From positions 1,798,001 through 1,862,000 of the forward strand of contig NZ_CP049934.1 in assembly GCF_011382965.1 (NCBI RefSeq): 64,000 bases of DNA, given 5' to 3'. Source of the stretch: Leucobacter insecticola. GTDB taxonomy: Bacteria; Actinomycetota; Actinomycetes; Actinomycetales; Microbacteriaceae. A program made the position numbers and the translations under genes. Numbering within the stretch: position 1 is the stretch's first letter; every line of letters starts with the position of its first letter. This document shows positions 18,958-29,024 of this stretch, piece after piece. Below the pieces are notes generated by a model that was not told the origin of the DNA, made no database searches, and saw only the letters and a program-made list of their open reading frames with translations.

Positions 18958-21339
18958 ATGGTGAATACAGAACACACAGAAGAGCCGCAAGCGAATCTCG
19001 AAGCGGCGGGGGCGCCCGCCGCAGAGGAAATCAAGAGCGATATCGTTGAAGCGGGGGAGAACCCCGAGGCGCCTGAACCGGTCCAGCTGTTGCTGCCGCT
19101 TTCGGAGATGACTCCCGAGGAACGCTTTCGCGCGACGACGCGATTGATTTTCCTGGCGCCTGATGTGCCGCCGATCCAGCCCCGCTCTCGTCGTGGTGAT
19201 CTCGGGCAGCTCGACGATTTGCTCGACCAGCGCTTCATGCGGAATCACAACCGCTACGACCGCGACGACCGCGATGACCGCCAGGATCGCGACGACCGCG
19301 GTGATCGCGACTCGTTCTCGGGTCAGCGTCGGCAGCGCCGTCGATCCGGTGACACTGATCAGAATCGCTCGGAAGATGACGGCTCCCGTCGTGCTTCGCG
19401 CAGCCCCCAGCTCATCACTGAACCTCAGAAGGTAAAGGGATCGACGAGGCTTGAAGCGAAGAAGCAGCGCCGCCGCGATGGCCGCGATGCAGGCCGCCGT
19501 CGCATGGTGATTACCGAGTCTGAATTTCTGGCCCGTCGCGAATCCGTTGACCGGGAGATGATCGTACGTACAACTCCGGACCGTGTGCAGATCGGCGTGC
19601 TCGAAGACAAGGTGCTTGTGGAGCACTATGTCGCCCGCTCGAGTGAGAACTCTCTCATCGGCAACGTTTACCTCGGTCGCGTACAGAATGTGCTTCCCAG
19701 CATGGAGGCGGCCTTCGTGGATATCGGGCGGGGTCGCAACGCTGTGCTCTACTCGGGCGAGGTTGACTGGTCCGAGTTCGACGGCGGAAACGCCGCGCGC
19801 AAGATCGAGAATGCGTTGAAGCCGGGCGACCAGGTGCTCGTTCAGGTTACGAAGGATCCGGTAGGCCACAAAGGTGCGCGGTTGACGAGCCAGATCTCGC
19901 TTCCCGGTCGCTACCTCGTGTATGTGCCGGGGGGAGCCATGAATGGTATTTCCCGTAAGCTCCCTGACACCGAGCGCGCTCGCCTCAAGAAGATCTTGAA
20001 AGAGGTGTTGCCGAGCGGCGCCGGTGTGATCGTGCGCACGGCCGCCGAGGGCGCGAGCGAGGATCAGCTTACCAACGATGTGCAGCGGTTGACGCGACAG
20101 TGGGAGTCGATCCAGACCCGCGTTGCCAAGGGCGGTGGGCCGGTCCTGCTGCACTCTGAACCGGACATGCTCATCAAGATCGTGCGTGACGTCTTCAACG
20201 AAGACTTCCAGCGCCTGTTGATCTCAGGCAAAGAGACCTACGAGGTCATCGAAGACTATCTCTCGCAGGTGGCTCCGGATCTGTTGCAGCGGGTGGAACG
20301 CTACGAGCAAGAGCGCGATATTTTCGACGAATACCGCATCACCGAGCAAATCGCGAAGGCGCTTGATCGTAAGGTCTGGTTGCCTTCTGGTGGCTCTCTC
20401 GTGATCGATCGCACCGAGGCGATGACCGTCGTCGATGTGAACACCGGCAAGTTTGTTGGCACCGGCGGTAACCTCGAAGAAACCGTGACGAAGAACAACC
20501 TTGAGTCGGCCGAGGAGATCGTCCGTCAACTCCGGCTGCGCGATATTGGCGGGATCATCGTGATCGACTTCATCGATATGGTCCTTGAGTCGAACCGTGA
20601 TCTTGTGCTCCGTCGCCTGGTGGAGTGCCTGAGCCGAGACCGCACGAAGCACCAGGTTGCCGAGGTTACCTCGCTCGGCCTCGTGCAGATGACCCGCAAG
20701 AAACTCGGCCTCGGCCTCCTTGAAACCTTCAGTGAGCCCTGCGACATTTGCGCGGGTCGCGGAGTTGTCGTGCACCACGAGCCCGTATCAAAGCACCGTA
20801 GCGACAGTGCGCCGCGGAGCAGCTCGAAGCGCGGCAAGGGCTCCCAGGGAGCTCCTCAGGAGCCGAAATCGCAGACGCACGCCATTACCGACGGGGCAAA
20901 GAACATGCTGGCCCAGGTGGCAGCCTCGACGCTCCAGGGGGCCAAGTCGGGCATCGAGGGCGAGGATCAGACCTCCGAGGTCAACGAAACGCCCGATGCG
21001 CCAGCAGCCAAGGCTCCTGTGCGTTCGGGCCGAGTCCAGTCGGGGCGTGTGCAGCAGCGGAAAGCCCGGGATCCCGAATCTGGTGTTTCTGAAGGGTCAC
21101 TCGTGCAAGAGATCGACCCCGGGGCACCTGTATCTTCCGACCCGGAGGACCTCTTGGGATCGGTGCTCGATGCGCTTCCCGAAGCCCCGGTCGCAGGCAG
21201 CGGCCGTGCCAAGAATCGGCGAGTCTCTACGAAAACGCTGAAGGGTGGCGTGGAGCAGAACTCTGAAGCCGCGCAGGCTGCTCAGCAGTCGCTGCTCGAG
21301 GCCTTGAACGCGACGTCTCAGCAGAGATCCTCACAATAA
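18958..21339 (+). CDS. rne: Ribonuclease E/G family endoribonuclease
   Basis: 793-aa single-strand-specific endoribonuclease for rRNA and tRNA processing and mRNA turnover. Order: acidic low-complexity N-terminus; Asp/Arg-rich tract (about residues 97-120, RYDRDDRDDRQDRDDR); S1 domain (NVYLGRVQNVLPSMEAAFVDIG); catalytic region with TVVDVNTGKFVG and IVIDFIDM (metal-binding Asp residues); zinc-link CDICAGRG; then a long low-complexity C-terminus. ATG 18958 has AGAGGAG upstream. The 230-nt leader upstream is non-coding and may be the site of the autoregulation known for the family (inference). Confidence 0.95.
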   Translation: MVNTEHTEEPQANLEAAGAPAAEEIKSDIVEAGENPEAPEPVQLLLPLSEMTPEERFRATTRLIFLAPDVPPIQPRSRRGDLGQLDDLLDQRFMRNHNRYDRDDRDDRQDRDDRGDRDSFSGQRRQRRRSGDTDQNRSEDDGSRRASRSPQLITEPQKVKGSTRLEAKKQRRRDGRDAGRRRMVITESEFLARRESVDREMIVRTTPDRVQIGVLEDKVLVEHYVARSSENSLIGNVYLGRVQNVLPSMEAAFVDIGRGRNAVLYSGEVDWSEFDGGNAARKIENALKPGDQVLVQVTKDPVGHKGARLTSQISLPGRYLVYVPGGAMNGISRKLPDTERARLKKILKEVLPSGAGVIVRTAAEGASEDQLTNDVQRLTRQWESIQTRVAKGGGPVLLHSEPDMLIKIVRDVFNEDFQRLLISGKETYEVIEDYLSQVAPDLLQRVERYEQERDIFDEYRITEQIAKALDRKVWLPSGGSLVIDRTEAMTVVDVNTGKFVGTGGNLEETVTKNNLESAEEIVRQLRLRDIGGIIVIDFIDMVLESNRDLVLRRLVECLSRDRTKHQVAEVTSLGLVQMTRKKLGLGLLETFSEPCDICAGRGVVVHHEPVSKHRSDSAPRSSSKRGKGSQGAPQEPKSQTHAITDGAKNMLAQVAASTLQGAKSGIEGEDQTSEVNETPDAPAAKAPVRSGRVQSGRVQQRKARDPESGVSEGSLVQEIDPGAPVSSDPEDLLGSVLDALPEAPVAGSGRAKNRRVSTKTLKGGVEQNSEAAQAAQQSLLEALNATSQQRSSQ

Positions 21340-21364
21340 GTCGTGACACGCGAGGCGGACGCAT

Positions 21365-21394
21365 TTGACCCGCCTTGGTGGTGTGAGATATTAT
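21365..21394 (+). promoter_or_regulatory. Candidate promoter of rplU-rpmA
   Basis: TTGACC (21365-21370), 18-nt spacer, TATTAT (21389-21394), about 100 nt upstream of rplU. The two hexamers are the best sigma-70-like pair in this gap. A small hairpin (GCCCCTCGGGGC) follows in the leader. Confidence 0.65.
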
Positions 21395-21495
21395 TGAGTG
21401 TTGCTGTCGCCCCTCGGGGCGATGAAACTTCAGACTTCGAGCGCGGCACGGCTGCGGTTCGACACGCAAGACAATCCTCAAGAAAAGGGTGACAA

Positions 21496-21804
21496 GTGGT
21501 TTACGCAGTTGTGCGCACAAGCGGCCGGCAGGAGAAGGTCGAGGTTGGCTCGATCATCACCGTCAACCGTGTAGCAGGAGACTCCAAGGGTAAGCTTCAG
21601 CTTCCCGCTGTTCTGCTCGTTGACGGCGACAAGGTCACTACCGACGCAGCTGCGCTTGCCAAGGTCAAGGTGACTGCAGAGGTCCTCGAAGATCTCCGCG
21701 GCCCGAAGATCGTGATCCAGCGCTACAAGAACAAGACCGGCTACAAGCGCCGTCAGGGTCACCGTCAGGACCTGACCCGCCTCAAGGTCACTGGCATCAA
21801 GTAG
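21496..21804 (+). CDS. rplU: 50S ribosomal protein L21
   Basis: 102 aa from GTG 21496. Typical L21: [17 protein letters not shown] at the start and [12 protein letters not shown] near the end (the [11 protein letters not shown] signature that binds 23S rRNA). Followed 44 nt later by rpmA. Confidence 0.97.
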   Translation: MVYAVVRTSGRQEKVEVGSIITVNRVAGDSKGKLQLPAVLLVDGDKVTTDAAALAKVKVTAEVLEDLRGPKIVIQRYKNKTGYKRRQGHRQDLTRLKVTGIK

Positions 21805-21848
21805 CCAGCACCACCAGTTTTCAGATACGACTTAGGAGTTAGAGACTC

Positions 21849-22103
21849 ATGGCACATAAAAAGGGCGCGAGCTCGACCCGCAACGGTCGCGACTCGAATG
21901 CACAGCGTCTGGGCGTAAAGCGCTTCGGCGGCCAGCAGGTGAACGCCGGCGAGATCATCGTTCGCCAGCGCGGCACTCATTTCCACCCCGGCGTCAACGT
22001 CGGTCGTGGCGGAGATGACACTCTCTTTGCTCTCGCAGCGGGGGCCGTGGAGTTCGGCGCAAAGGGCGGTCGTAAGGTCGTCAACATCGTTGCTGCCGCG
22101 TAG
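21849..22103 (+). CDS. rpmA: 50S ribosomal protein L27
   Basis: 84 aa. Starts [16 protein letters not shown] and contains [13 protein letters not shown] and [12 protein letters not shown], diagnostic of L27, whose N-terminus reaches the peptidyl-transferase centre. No N-terminal cleavage extension is present. ATG 21849 follows TTAGGAGTTAGAG. Confidence 0.97.
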   Translation: MAHKKGASSTRNGRDSNAQRLGVKRFGGQQVNAGEIIVRQRGTHFHPGVNVGRGGDDTLFALAAGAVEFGAKGGRKVVNIVAAA

Positions 22104-22114
22104 ACTGAGGCAGT

Positions 22115-22144
22115 AAAGGCGAGGCGGGCTTCGGCTCGCCTTTT
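22115..22144 (+). terminator. Intrinsic terminator between rpmA and obg
   Basis: AAAGGCGAG pairs with CTCGCCTTT around a short loop and ends in TTTT. As it sits inside a conserved cluster it may be a partial terminator that lowers obg expression relative to the ribosomal proteins. Confidence 0.75.
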
Positions 22145-22179
22145 GCCATATATAGAGGTTTTCTAAGGGGTACATCAGC

Positions 22180-23685
22180 ATGGTGACGTTCGTGGATCAG
22201 GTGCAGGTGCACCTCCAGGCAGGTCGCGGCGGAAACGGGTGTGTCTCGATCCGCCGCGAGAAGTTCAAACCGCTCGCAGGCCCCGATGGCGGAGCTGGCG
22301 GCAACGGCGGCGACGTTGTCTTGCTCGCTGACCCGCAGATCACTACGCTACTCGAGTACCACCGCAGGCCGCACCGATCCGCGGAGAACGGTGGCTTTGG
22401 AGCTGGCGATTACCGTGCGGGAACCACGGCTCCGGAGCTCATTCTCCCGGTCCCGGTTGGCACAGTCGTAAAGAACGCTGCAGGTGAGACCCTCGCTGAC
22501 CTCGCTGAGCCGGGCACCCGCTTCGTCGCGGCTAAGGGTGGCCTCGGCGGCCTTGGCAACCTTGCGCTCGCCAGCAATAAGCGTAAGGCGCCCGGCTTCG
22601 CTCTGCTTGGCACTGAGGGCACGAGTGGAACCTTTACCCTTGAACTCAAGACCATTGCTGATGTCGCCTTCGTTGGCTACCCCTCGGCAGGCAAGTCGAG
22701 CTTGATCGCCGCCATGAGTGCGGCGAAGCCGAAGATCGCTGACTACCCCTTCACCACGCTGCACCCGAACCTGGGCGTGGTGCAGGCAGGCGAACACCGA
22801 TTCACGGTCGCCGATGTTCCGGGCCTTATCGAGGGCGCGAGCGAAGGCAAGGGGCTCGGCCTCGATTTTCTGCGTCACGTCGAGCGTTGCAGTGCGCTGC
22901 TGCACGTGCTCGACTGCGCGACCCTTGAGCCGGGCAGAGATCCGATCTCTGATCTCGACATTATTCTTGAGGAGCTTGGCGCATATCCTGTGCCGGCAGG
23001 CCAGGCACCGTTGCTTGAGCGACCCCAGGTGATCGCCTTGAACAAGATCGATGTGCCCGAAGCGCGCGAGCTTGCAGATTTTGTGCGCCCCGAGCTCGAA
23101 TCACGTGGCTATCGAGTCTTTGAGATCTCAACCGTTTCTCACGAGGGTCTTCGCCAGCTGGGGTTCGCTCTCGCGGAGCTTGTTGAAGCCGCGCGAGCCA
23201 AGCAACTTGCGGAAGCGACTGAGCAGCCGAAGATCGTGCTGCAGCCCAAGCCGGTGAACGAAAGCGGGTTTCGCATCGTCACCGAGGGCGGCAGCTACGG
23301 CACGATTTACCGGGTCCTCGGCGCAAAACCCGAGCGCTGGGTTGAGCAGACCGACTTTAAGAACGATGAGGCCGTTGGATATCTCGCGGACAGGCTGCAG
23401 AAGATTGGTCTCGAAGACGCGCTGGTGAAGGCCGGGGCCGTTGCCGGGTCGACCGTCGTGATTGGCCCGGGTGCCGGGGTTGTCTTCGATTGGGAGCCGA
23501 CCGTCACGAGTGCCGCCGAAGTGCAAATGGGGGCCCGCGGTACCGATCATCGGGTGGACCAGAGTAGTAGGCGCACCAATGTGGAACGCCGTGCCGAATA
23601 CACAAGGATGATGGACGCGAAAGCCGAGGCGCGTGCTGAACTCGCGCGCGAGCGTGAAGCGGGCATGTGGAGCGAAGACTCGTGA
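22180..23685 (+). CDS. obg: GTPase Obg/CgtA
   Basis: 501-aa ribosome-assembly GTPase. N-terminal glycine-rich Obg fold ([33 protein letters not shown]), G domain with G1 [13 protein letters not shown], switch [13 protein letters not shown]3 [12 protein letters not shown]4 [10 protein letters not shown], and a C-terminal OCT domain (about residues 345-430, [27 protein letters not shown]). Stop overlaps the proB GTG (GTGA), so the two are translationally coupled. Confidence 0.96.
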   Translation: MVTFVDQVQVHLQAGRGGNGCVSIRREKFKPLAGPDGGAGGNGGDVVLLADPQITTLLEYHRRPHRSAENGGFGAGDYRAGTTAPELILPVPVGTVVKNAAGETLADLAEPGTRFVAAKGGLGGLGNLALASNKRKAPGFALLGTEGTSGTFTLELKTIADVAFVGYPSAGKSSLIAAMSAAKPKIADYPFTTLHPNLGVVQAGEHRFTVADVPGLIEGASEGKGLGLDFLRHVERCSALLHVLDCATLEPGRDPISDLDIILEELGAYPVPAGQAPLLERPQVIALNKIDVPEARELADFVRPELESRGYRVFEISTVSHEGLRQLGFALAELVEAARAKQLAEATEQPKIVLQPKPVNESGFRIVTEGGSYGTIYRVLGAKPERWVEQTDFKNDEAVGYLADRLQKIGLEDALVKAGAVAGSTVVIGPGAGVVFDWEPTVTSAAEVQMGARGTDHRVDQSSRRTNVERRAEYTRMMDAKAEARAELAREREAGMWSEDS

Positions 23686-24476
23686 GCGCGGGCGCCAAGC
23701 TACTGGCAGCGCGACGCATAGTGGTGAAAGTGGGATCCTCCTCAGTAAGTGGTGAGAATGCCACCCAGATTCCGACCCTGGTGCAATCGCTCGCGAGACT
23801 TCACGCGGCCGGCGCCGAAGTGGTGCTGGTGTCGAGCGGTGCGATCGCTACGGGAGTGCCCTTTCTGCAGTTGGAGGCTCGCCCGGAGGATCTTGCTACA
23901 CAGCAGGCGGCGGCAGCGGTGGGCCAGAACATTCTGGTGAATCGCTACCAGCGGGCGCTCGGGGACCACGACATTATCGCGGGGCAGGTGCTTCTTACTG
24001 CGAACGATATGGAGAATCCGACACACCGCGGTAACGCGAGGCGTGCTCTGGAACGGCTCTTGCAGCTCGGGATCCTCCCCATCATCAACGAGAACGATAC
24101 GGTAGCGACCCACGAGATTCGCTTCGGTGACAACGACATGCTTGCGGCGCTCGTGGCCCGCTTGATCGGAGCAGACCGTCTCGTGCTGCTTTCCGACGTC
24201 GATGCTCTCTATACGGCGCCGCCCACCACGGTGGGAGCCACGAGGATCGCCCACGTGCCCCACGGAGACGAACTTGAGGGCATCGAGATTGGTGAGACCC
24301 AGTCGGGATGGGGCACTGGGGGCGCTGCCACCAAGGTGCAGGCTGCTCGGCTCGCGGCAGACGCAGGCACTGCAGTGCTGCTCACCGAGACAACGCTGTT
24401 CGCGAGCGTTTTGGACGGTGCAGATCACGGCACCTGCTTTGATGCGCGCGAAATGGAAGCAGACACGGCCAAGTAG
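23682..24476 (+). CDS. proB: Glutamate 5-kinase, short form without PUA domain
   Basis: First step of proline synthesis. Amino-acid kinase fold: [76 protein letters not shown] and [12 protein letters not shown]. It is 264 aa and stops after the kinase domain; the C-terminal PUA domain of the Escherichia coli type is absent. GTG 23682 overlaps the obg stop; an upstream start would run inside obg. Confidence 0.94.
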   Translation: MSAGAKLLAARRIVVKVGSSSVSGENATQIPTLVQSLARLHAAGAEVVLVSSGAIATGVPFLQLEARPEDLATQQAAAAVGQNILVNRYQRALGDHDIIAGQVLLTANDMENPTHRGNARRALERLLQLGILPIINENDTVATHEIRFGDNDMLAALVARLIGADRLVLLSDVDALYTAPPTTVGATRIAHVPHGDELEGIEIGETQSGWGTGGAATKVQAARLAADAGTAVLLTETTLFASVLDGADHGTCFDAREMEADTAK

Positions 24477-24497
24477 GTGTGGGACTAGACTGGGGCT

Positions 24498-25759
24498 ATG
24501 ACCAGCGCTGATCCCTTTCTCGTCAAACTTGAACGCGCACGAGCCGCGTCGAAGAGTCTCGCCACCGTCACCACAGGCCAAAAGAACGCCGCCCTTGAAG
24601 CGATCGCCCTCGCGATCGAAGAGGGAATCGCCGAGGTTGCTGCGGCGAATGCGCTCGATCTCGCGAGGGGCGCGAAGAGGGGATCGGCGACGGCCTGCTC
24701 GACCGGCTGATGCTCGACGCGCCGCGGCTGCGTGCTCTCGCAGCGGCGGTCCGCGATGTGATTGCGCTCCCGGATCCGATCGGCCAGGTTGTGCGTGGGA
24801 GTACCCTCGCGAACGGGATCACGATCAGCCAGGTGCGCGTGCCGTTTGGTGTTGTCGGTGCCATCTATGAGGCACGCCCCAACGTCACGGTTGACATCGT
24901 GGCACTCGCGCTGAAGAGCGGCAACGGTGCGGTGCTTCGCGGTGGTCGCGCGGCGGAGCAGTCGAACGCGGTGCTCGTGTCACTGATCCAGCGCGCAATT
25001 TCGAGTGTGGGTCTCGACAGGGATGCCGTGCAAACGATTGACGAGTTCGGACGTGAAGGCGCATCCCGCCTGATGAAGGCACGCGGCTACGTCGATGTGC
25101 TGATCCCGCGGGGGAGTGCCGGCCTCATTTCTACCGTGGTGCAGGAATCGACGGTGCCGGTGATCGAGACCGGCTCGGGGATCGTGCACGTGTACGTTGA
25201 CGCTACGGCCGACGAAGAGATGGCCGTGAACATCGTGAAGAATGCGAAGACTCATCGTCCGAGCGTGTGTAACGCTGCCGAGACGCTTCTTGTGCACCGT
25301 GACGCAGCGGCCCGTATGCTGCCGCGGCTTGCGCGTGAATTGGTGGCCGCGGGCGTTGAGCTGAGCGGTGACGAGAGCGCACGATCCAGCATCGGAGATG
25401 TCGCGTCACTTGCTCATGCTGATGACACGACCTGGGCCACAGAGCATCTTGCGCTTCAGATGGGCGTGCGCGTTGTTGACTCGATTGACGAGGCGATCGC
25501 ACATATCGACCGATTCTCGACCCACCACACCGAGTCAATCGTTACCCAAGACTACGCGAGCGCAGAGAAGTTTCTTGCCGAGGTTGATTCGGCCGTCGTG
25601 ATGGTGAACGCCTCGACCAGGTTCACCGACGGTGGCGAGTTTGGCTTTGGTGCTGAGGTCGGGATTTCGACCCAGAAACTGCACGCCCGTGGCCCAATGG
25701 GGCTGTCGGAGTTAACCAGCACGAAGTGGCTGGTGCGCGGTGCGGGTCAGATCCGCTGA
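24498..25759 (+). CDS. proA: Gamma-glutamyl phosphate reductase (one frameshift)
   Basis: Second step of proline synthesis, NADPH-dependent, aldehyde-dehydrogenase fold. Frame breaks at G-run 24667-24670; with one more G the two parts join as ALDLARGREEGIGDGLLDRL. The larger part shows VPFGVVGAIYEARPNVT, LKSGNGAVLRGG, LIPRGSAGLI, the catalytic-Cys segment HRPSVCNAAETLLVH and FGFGAEVGISTQKLHARGP. Follows proB by 21 nt. Confidence 0.95.
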
Positions 25760-25818
25760 GTGAAAGCGCTACACTAAGTATTGATATATCCGAATCCGTT
25801 ATGAATGCAGGGGTTTTC

Positions 25819-26022
25819 ATGTCACTTCTCGCCACGATCGCTGTCGCCGCTGAAGAGGGCCAGCACATCGTCAACGAGTTGCCGTTCCCGGCACCCGTGT
25901 TCGGTGTTGCCGCGTTTGTCGTATTCACCGCGCTTGCTATTGTGACCTTCTCGTTTCGTGATGTCGCAAATCGTCACGCAGCGAAGGCTGAAGCCTACGC
26001 ACGTGAGCACGGCGCAGCGTAG
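25819..26022 (+). CDS. Small single-helix membrane protein
   Basis: 67 aa from ATG 25819, chosen because AGGGG lies 6 nt upstream; an ATG at 25801 would add six residues. One hydrophobic helix (FGVAAFVVFTALAIVTFSF) followed by a basic/helical tail (RDVANRHAAKAEAYAREH). Unrecognised; its position before nadD suggests co-transcription only. Confidence 0.65.
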   Translation: MSLLATIAVAAEEGQHIVNELPFPAPVFGVAAFVVFTALAIVTFSFRDVANRHAAKAEAYAREHGAA

Positions 26023-26048
26023 ACTCACTAGTTAGACCTTAGCGGACG

Positions 26049-26648
26049 GTGTCACAGAGGCGTCGCGTCGGGGTGATGGGCGGTACCTTCGATCCCATCC
26101 ATCACGGCCACCTAGTAGCGGCGAGCGAAGTCGCGCAGAGTTTCGACCTCGATGAGGTCGTGTTTGTGCCGACGGGGCGACCTTGGCAAAAGGAACATGT
26201 TTCTCCGAGCGAACATCGCTATTTGATGACCGTAATTGCGACCGCCTCAAACCCTCGGTTTACGGTGAGTCGGGTAGACGTTGATCGCGATGGAATGACC
26301 TACACGGTGGACACGCTCAAGGACTTGCGTGAGCGAATGCCCGATGCGGATCTATTCTTTATCTCAGGAGCTGACGCGGTTGAGCAGATTCTGAGTTGGA
26401 AAGACGTGGATCGACTCTGGGAACTTGCCCATTTCATCGCCGTTTCGCGTCCGGGGCATGAACTCTCACTTTCGGGATTGTCTGGTGAACACGTAAGCTT
26501 GTTGGAAGTTCCCGCACTATCAATCTCTTCTACGGATTGTCGTGAGCGGGTAGCACGGGGTTTTCCAGTATGGTATCTGGTGCCTGACGGCGTTGTGCAG
26601 TACATCGCCAAGCACGGACTGTACGGCGAGAAAGCGACGAAGAGATGA
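26049..26648 (+). CDS. nadD: Nicotinate-nucleotide adenylyltransferase
   Basis: Transfers AMP to nicotinate mononucleotide in NAD synthesis. 199 aa with the nucleotidyltransferase motif [40 protein letters not shown] and the C-terminal [10 protein letters not shown] (S/T-rich ISST motif). GTG start at 26049. The stop overlaps the start of the following gene (ATGA). Confidence 0.95.
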   Translation: MSQRRRVGVMGGTFDPIHHGHLVAASEVAQSFDLDEVVFVPTGRPWQKEHVSPSEHRYLMTVIATASNPRFTVSRVDVDRDGMTYTVDTLKDLRERMPDADLFFISGADAVEQILSWKDVDRLWELAHFIAVSRPGHELSLSGLSGEHVSLLEVPALSISSTDCRERVARGFPVWYLVPDGVVQYIAKHGLYGEKATKR

Positions 26649-28193
26649 GCGAGCACAAGGAGCAGCAACCGCTGACGCGACGAGAGCGTAGAGCGAGGGA
26701 GATGGGGGAGACCGGCGCGCTGGATCTCTCTCAATCGACTGAGGTGCCTTCCCGCGAGGTATCTGAAAGCATACCCGCAGCGGCGACGGAGGCCGCGGTC
26801 GTTGTTGACGGAAATGATGATATTGAGATCTCTCCGTTCAACGACGATGGCACTCCCCGAAGTCGTCGTGAAATGCGACAGCTCCGTGAGGCGGCGTTGG
26901 CGGAGCGGGAAGCCGCGCGTGCGGCAGCTATACCAGCAGCGGTGGAGCCTGATCCAGTAGCGGTTGAGCCTGAGCCTGAGCCGGAAGTTGTTGCTGAGGC
27001 TGAGCCGGAAGGTGCTGCTGAGCCTGAAGCCGCTGCTGAGCCTGAGCCTGTGGCTGAGCCGATTCCAGACGACAACCCAGAATCGGTTTCTGTTGATAGC
27101 GATGCCGGGGTCGCGCCAGATTTTGACAGCCTCATCGCCCCGCCTACTGAGCCTTTCTCTGTGGCCGATCTGCACGAGGCTTCGCAGCCTTCCGAGCGGT
27201 CGATGCTTTTTGACGAGCCCGCATCGAAAGATGCGCCACAGCCCGTTGTCGAGGTGCCTCTCGAAGCTGAACCGGAGGAAGAGTCTGCTTCCCCGAAGAG
27301 CAGGCTGCTCCCGCGAAACCTAAGCGACGCTTCCCCTGGAATCGAAACAAAGAAGCCGAGGTGCCTGCGGCTGCGGCAGAAGTGGATCCTGAGCCAGAGA
27401 CAGATCCTGCCCCGTCTGACGAGAGCGCCGACAAACGTTCCGCAAGCAGCACGGCTTTTGAGGACACTTCGACCGTTGCTGGTGAAGTGATCGAAGATTT
27501 GCCGGAAGCTGACGAAGTTGAGGTCGAAGCGGAGAACGAGGCAGGGCCAGAAGTCGAGCCCGATCTTGAAGCCGCAGAAGCGACGGAGACTCGCGCAGAC
27601 AGCGAAACTCCCGGATACTCGTTCCCTGACATCGTTCCCCCGAGGAATGGCGATCAGTGTTTGATGATCCTGCCTCTCGAGCCGCGGTATCGAACTCGCC
27701 AGACTCGCCGAGCGCCCCAGCCACTCCCAGCGGCGGCGACTTCGACGACCTGATCTCGCGTGCGGTCGCACAGGAGGGTGCCGCAGGTACATCTAATACC
27801 TCCGCGCTGATCCTGCCTTCGATGCCTGAAGATACCGGTGGCTTGAGCGGTCCACTGGGAAGCACCGGTGAGTTTTATCTCACCGGGTCGATTGAGCTGC
27901 CGAAGTCGATGGGTGAAACCGGCGGGCATTCCGCGCTGATTGACTCTGTTGAAGTGGATCCCGTCGTCGCGCACGAGACGTCTGAACCTCAGGTGACTTC
28001 CGAGGCAGGACCCGTCCCTGTCTCCGCGCGCCGCGCTGTGAGTGCGCGTGTGTCATCGGGGATTCCCGTGGTTGCGAAGCCTGCGAAGGAAAACAACAAG
28101 CTCCCGCTTGTGCTGTCACTGACCGGCGGCGGGCTTCTCGCCGCGGTGATTGCATATGTGGTCTGGGCGGCAAGTCAGGGGATGTTCGGCTAG
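26645..28193 (+). CDS. Acidic, proline/alanine-rich protein with C-terminal membrane anchor (two frameshifts)
   Basis: Unrecognised protein lying between nadD and rsfS. N-terminus is basic and helical ([17 protein letters not shown]; a second similar motif [15 protein letters not shown]), followed by a long Glu/Pro/Ala repeat (AEPEP-type, about residues 98-145) and a C-terminal hydrophobic helix ([22 protein letters not shown]) with almost nothing after it. Frame losses at C-run 27291-27294 (one more C gives [21 protein letters not shown]) and at 27637-27641 (gives [19 protein letters not shown]). Probably a tail-anchored cytoplasmic protein of about 515 aa. No function assigned. Confidence 0.75.
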
Positions 28194-28202
28194 GCTGAAC
28201 CG

Positions 28203-28652
28203 GTGCATTACCCCGATACGAAGGAAAATACTCTGAATACGACACTACCCAAGCAGCGCGATGTTCTCGAAGAGCTGCGGATCGCAGCGCGCGCGGCCGA
28301 CGACAAGGGCGGGTTTGGTCAGGTCGCGCTCGAAGTATCCGAAAACTTTGGCCTCGCTGATGTTTTCTTGGTGGTCAGCGGAGCGGTCGAGCGGAACGTG
28401 CAGGCGATCTCCGACGCCATCGAAGATGCGCTGGGCGGGGCAGGCGTGCGCACTATCCGCCGTGAGGGTCGCGAAAGTGGGCGCTGGGTGCTGATCGACT
28501 TTGGCGACCTTATCGTGCATGTTTTTCATCAGGATGAGCGCGATTTCTATCAGCTTGAGAAACTGTGGCAGGATGCCCCGGTCATCGATCTGAAGCCAAT
28601 ACTCGAGGCGCCCGCCGATTTGCAAGAGGCACCCGGCGGTAGTGTAAACTAG
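28203..28652 (+). CDS. rsfS: Ribosomal silencing factor RsfS
   Basis: Binds uL14 (L14) and blocks subunit joining in starvation. Family landmarks: AADDKGGFGQVALEVSENF, ADVFLVVSGAVERNVQAI, GRWVLIDFGDLIVHVFHQDERDFYQLEKLW. The open frame starts at GTG 28203; a CTG at 28233 has a better ribosome-binding site (AAGGAA at 28220-28225), so the true start is unsure by ten codons. Last gene before tRNA-Ala. Confidence 0.92.
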   Translation: MHYPDTKENTLNTTLPKQRDVLEELRIAARAADDKGGFGQVALEVSENFGLADVFLVVSGAVERNVQAISDAIEDALGGAGVRTIRREGRESGRWVLIDFGDLIVHVFHQDERDFYQLEKLWQDAPVIDLKPILEAPADLQEAPGGSVN

Positions 28653-28686
28653 AAAAGTTGTCGGGTGAGCATTCGCTCGACTTCAC

Positions 28687-28759
28687 GGGTCTGTGGCGCA
28701 GTTGGTAGCGCACCTGCATGGCATGCAGGGGGTCAGGGGTTCGAATCCCCTCAGATCCA
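28687..28759 (+). tRNA. tRNA-Ala (anticodon GGC)
   Basis: Acceptor GGGTCTG pairs with CAGATCC, discriminator A at 28759, D-arm GGCGCAGTTGGTAGCGC, anticodon stem CCTGC/GCAGG with loop ATGGCAT (GGC), T-arm GGGGTTCGAATCCCC. CCA is not encoded. Its 3' part is repeated downstream (see 28984-29024). Confidence 0.96.
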
Positions 28760-29024
28760 CTCATTACATTCGGTAATCTGTTGTGCTGCGCCACTCAGTG
28801 ATCCTGCGCCTCCACCCCATCATCCGGCGCTTCCACCGTCATCCTGCGCGAAGTCGCAGGATCCTCGCACCCGAAACCCGAGACCACTTTCCTCACTGCT
28901 TCCATGCTTTGGACAGAAGGGGGACTCAAATAGGGAAAAGCAACCGAGGGCGCCGATACTCGTCGTGCAGTTTCTCTCAGGGAGGTCAGGGGCTCGAATC
29001 CCTCAGATTGACTCGTTGCATTCG
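28731..29024 (+). repeat. Imperfect duplication of the tRNA-Ala 3' end (possible attachment-site scar)
   Basis: The stretch 28731-28772 (T-arm, acceptor end and 13 nt beyond) recurs in degraded form at 28984-29024: GGTCAGGGGCTCGAATCCC then TCAGAT, then ACTCGTTGCATTCG. There are about six differences in roughly 42 positions. Similarity extends past the tRNA end. This is the pattern left when an element integrates at a tRNA 3' end and is later lost or decays. Confidence 0.65.

Noticed and set aside
18721..20154. 477-codon minus-strand frame
   Set aside because: Antisense of rne. Its sequence mirrors the rne repeats and has no domain of its own.
28687..29024. CRISPR or tRNA array
   Set aside because: Only two similar units, one degenerate, with unequal content between them; no further repeats, so neither a CRISPR array nor a second functional tRNA.
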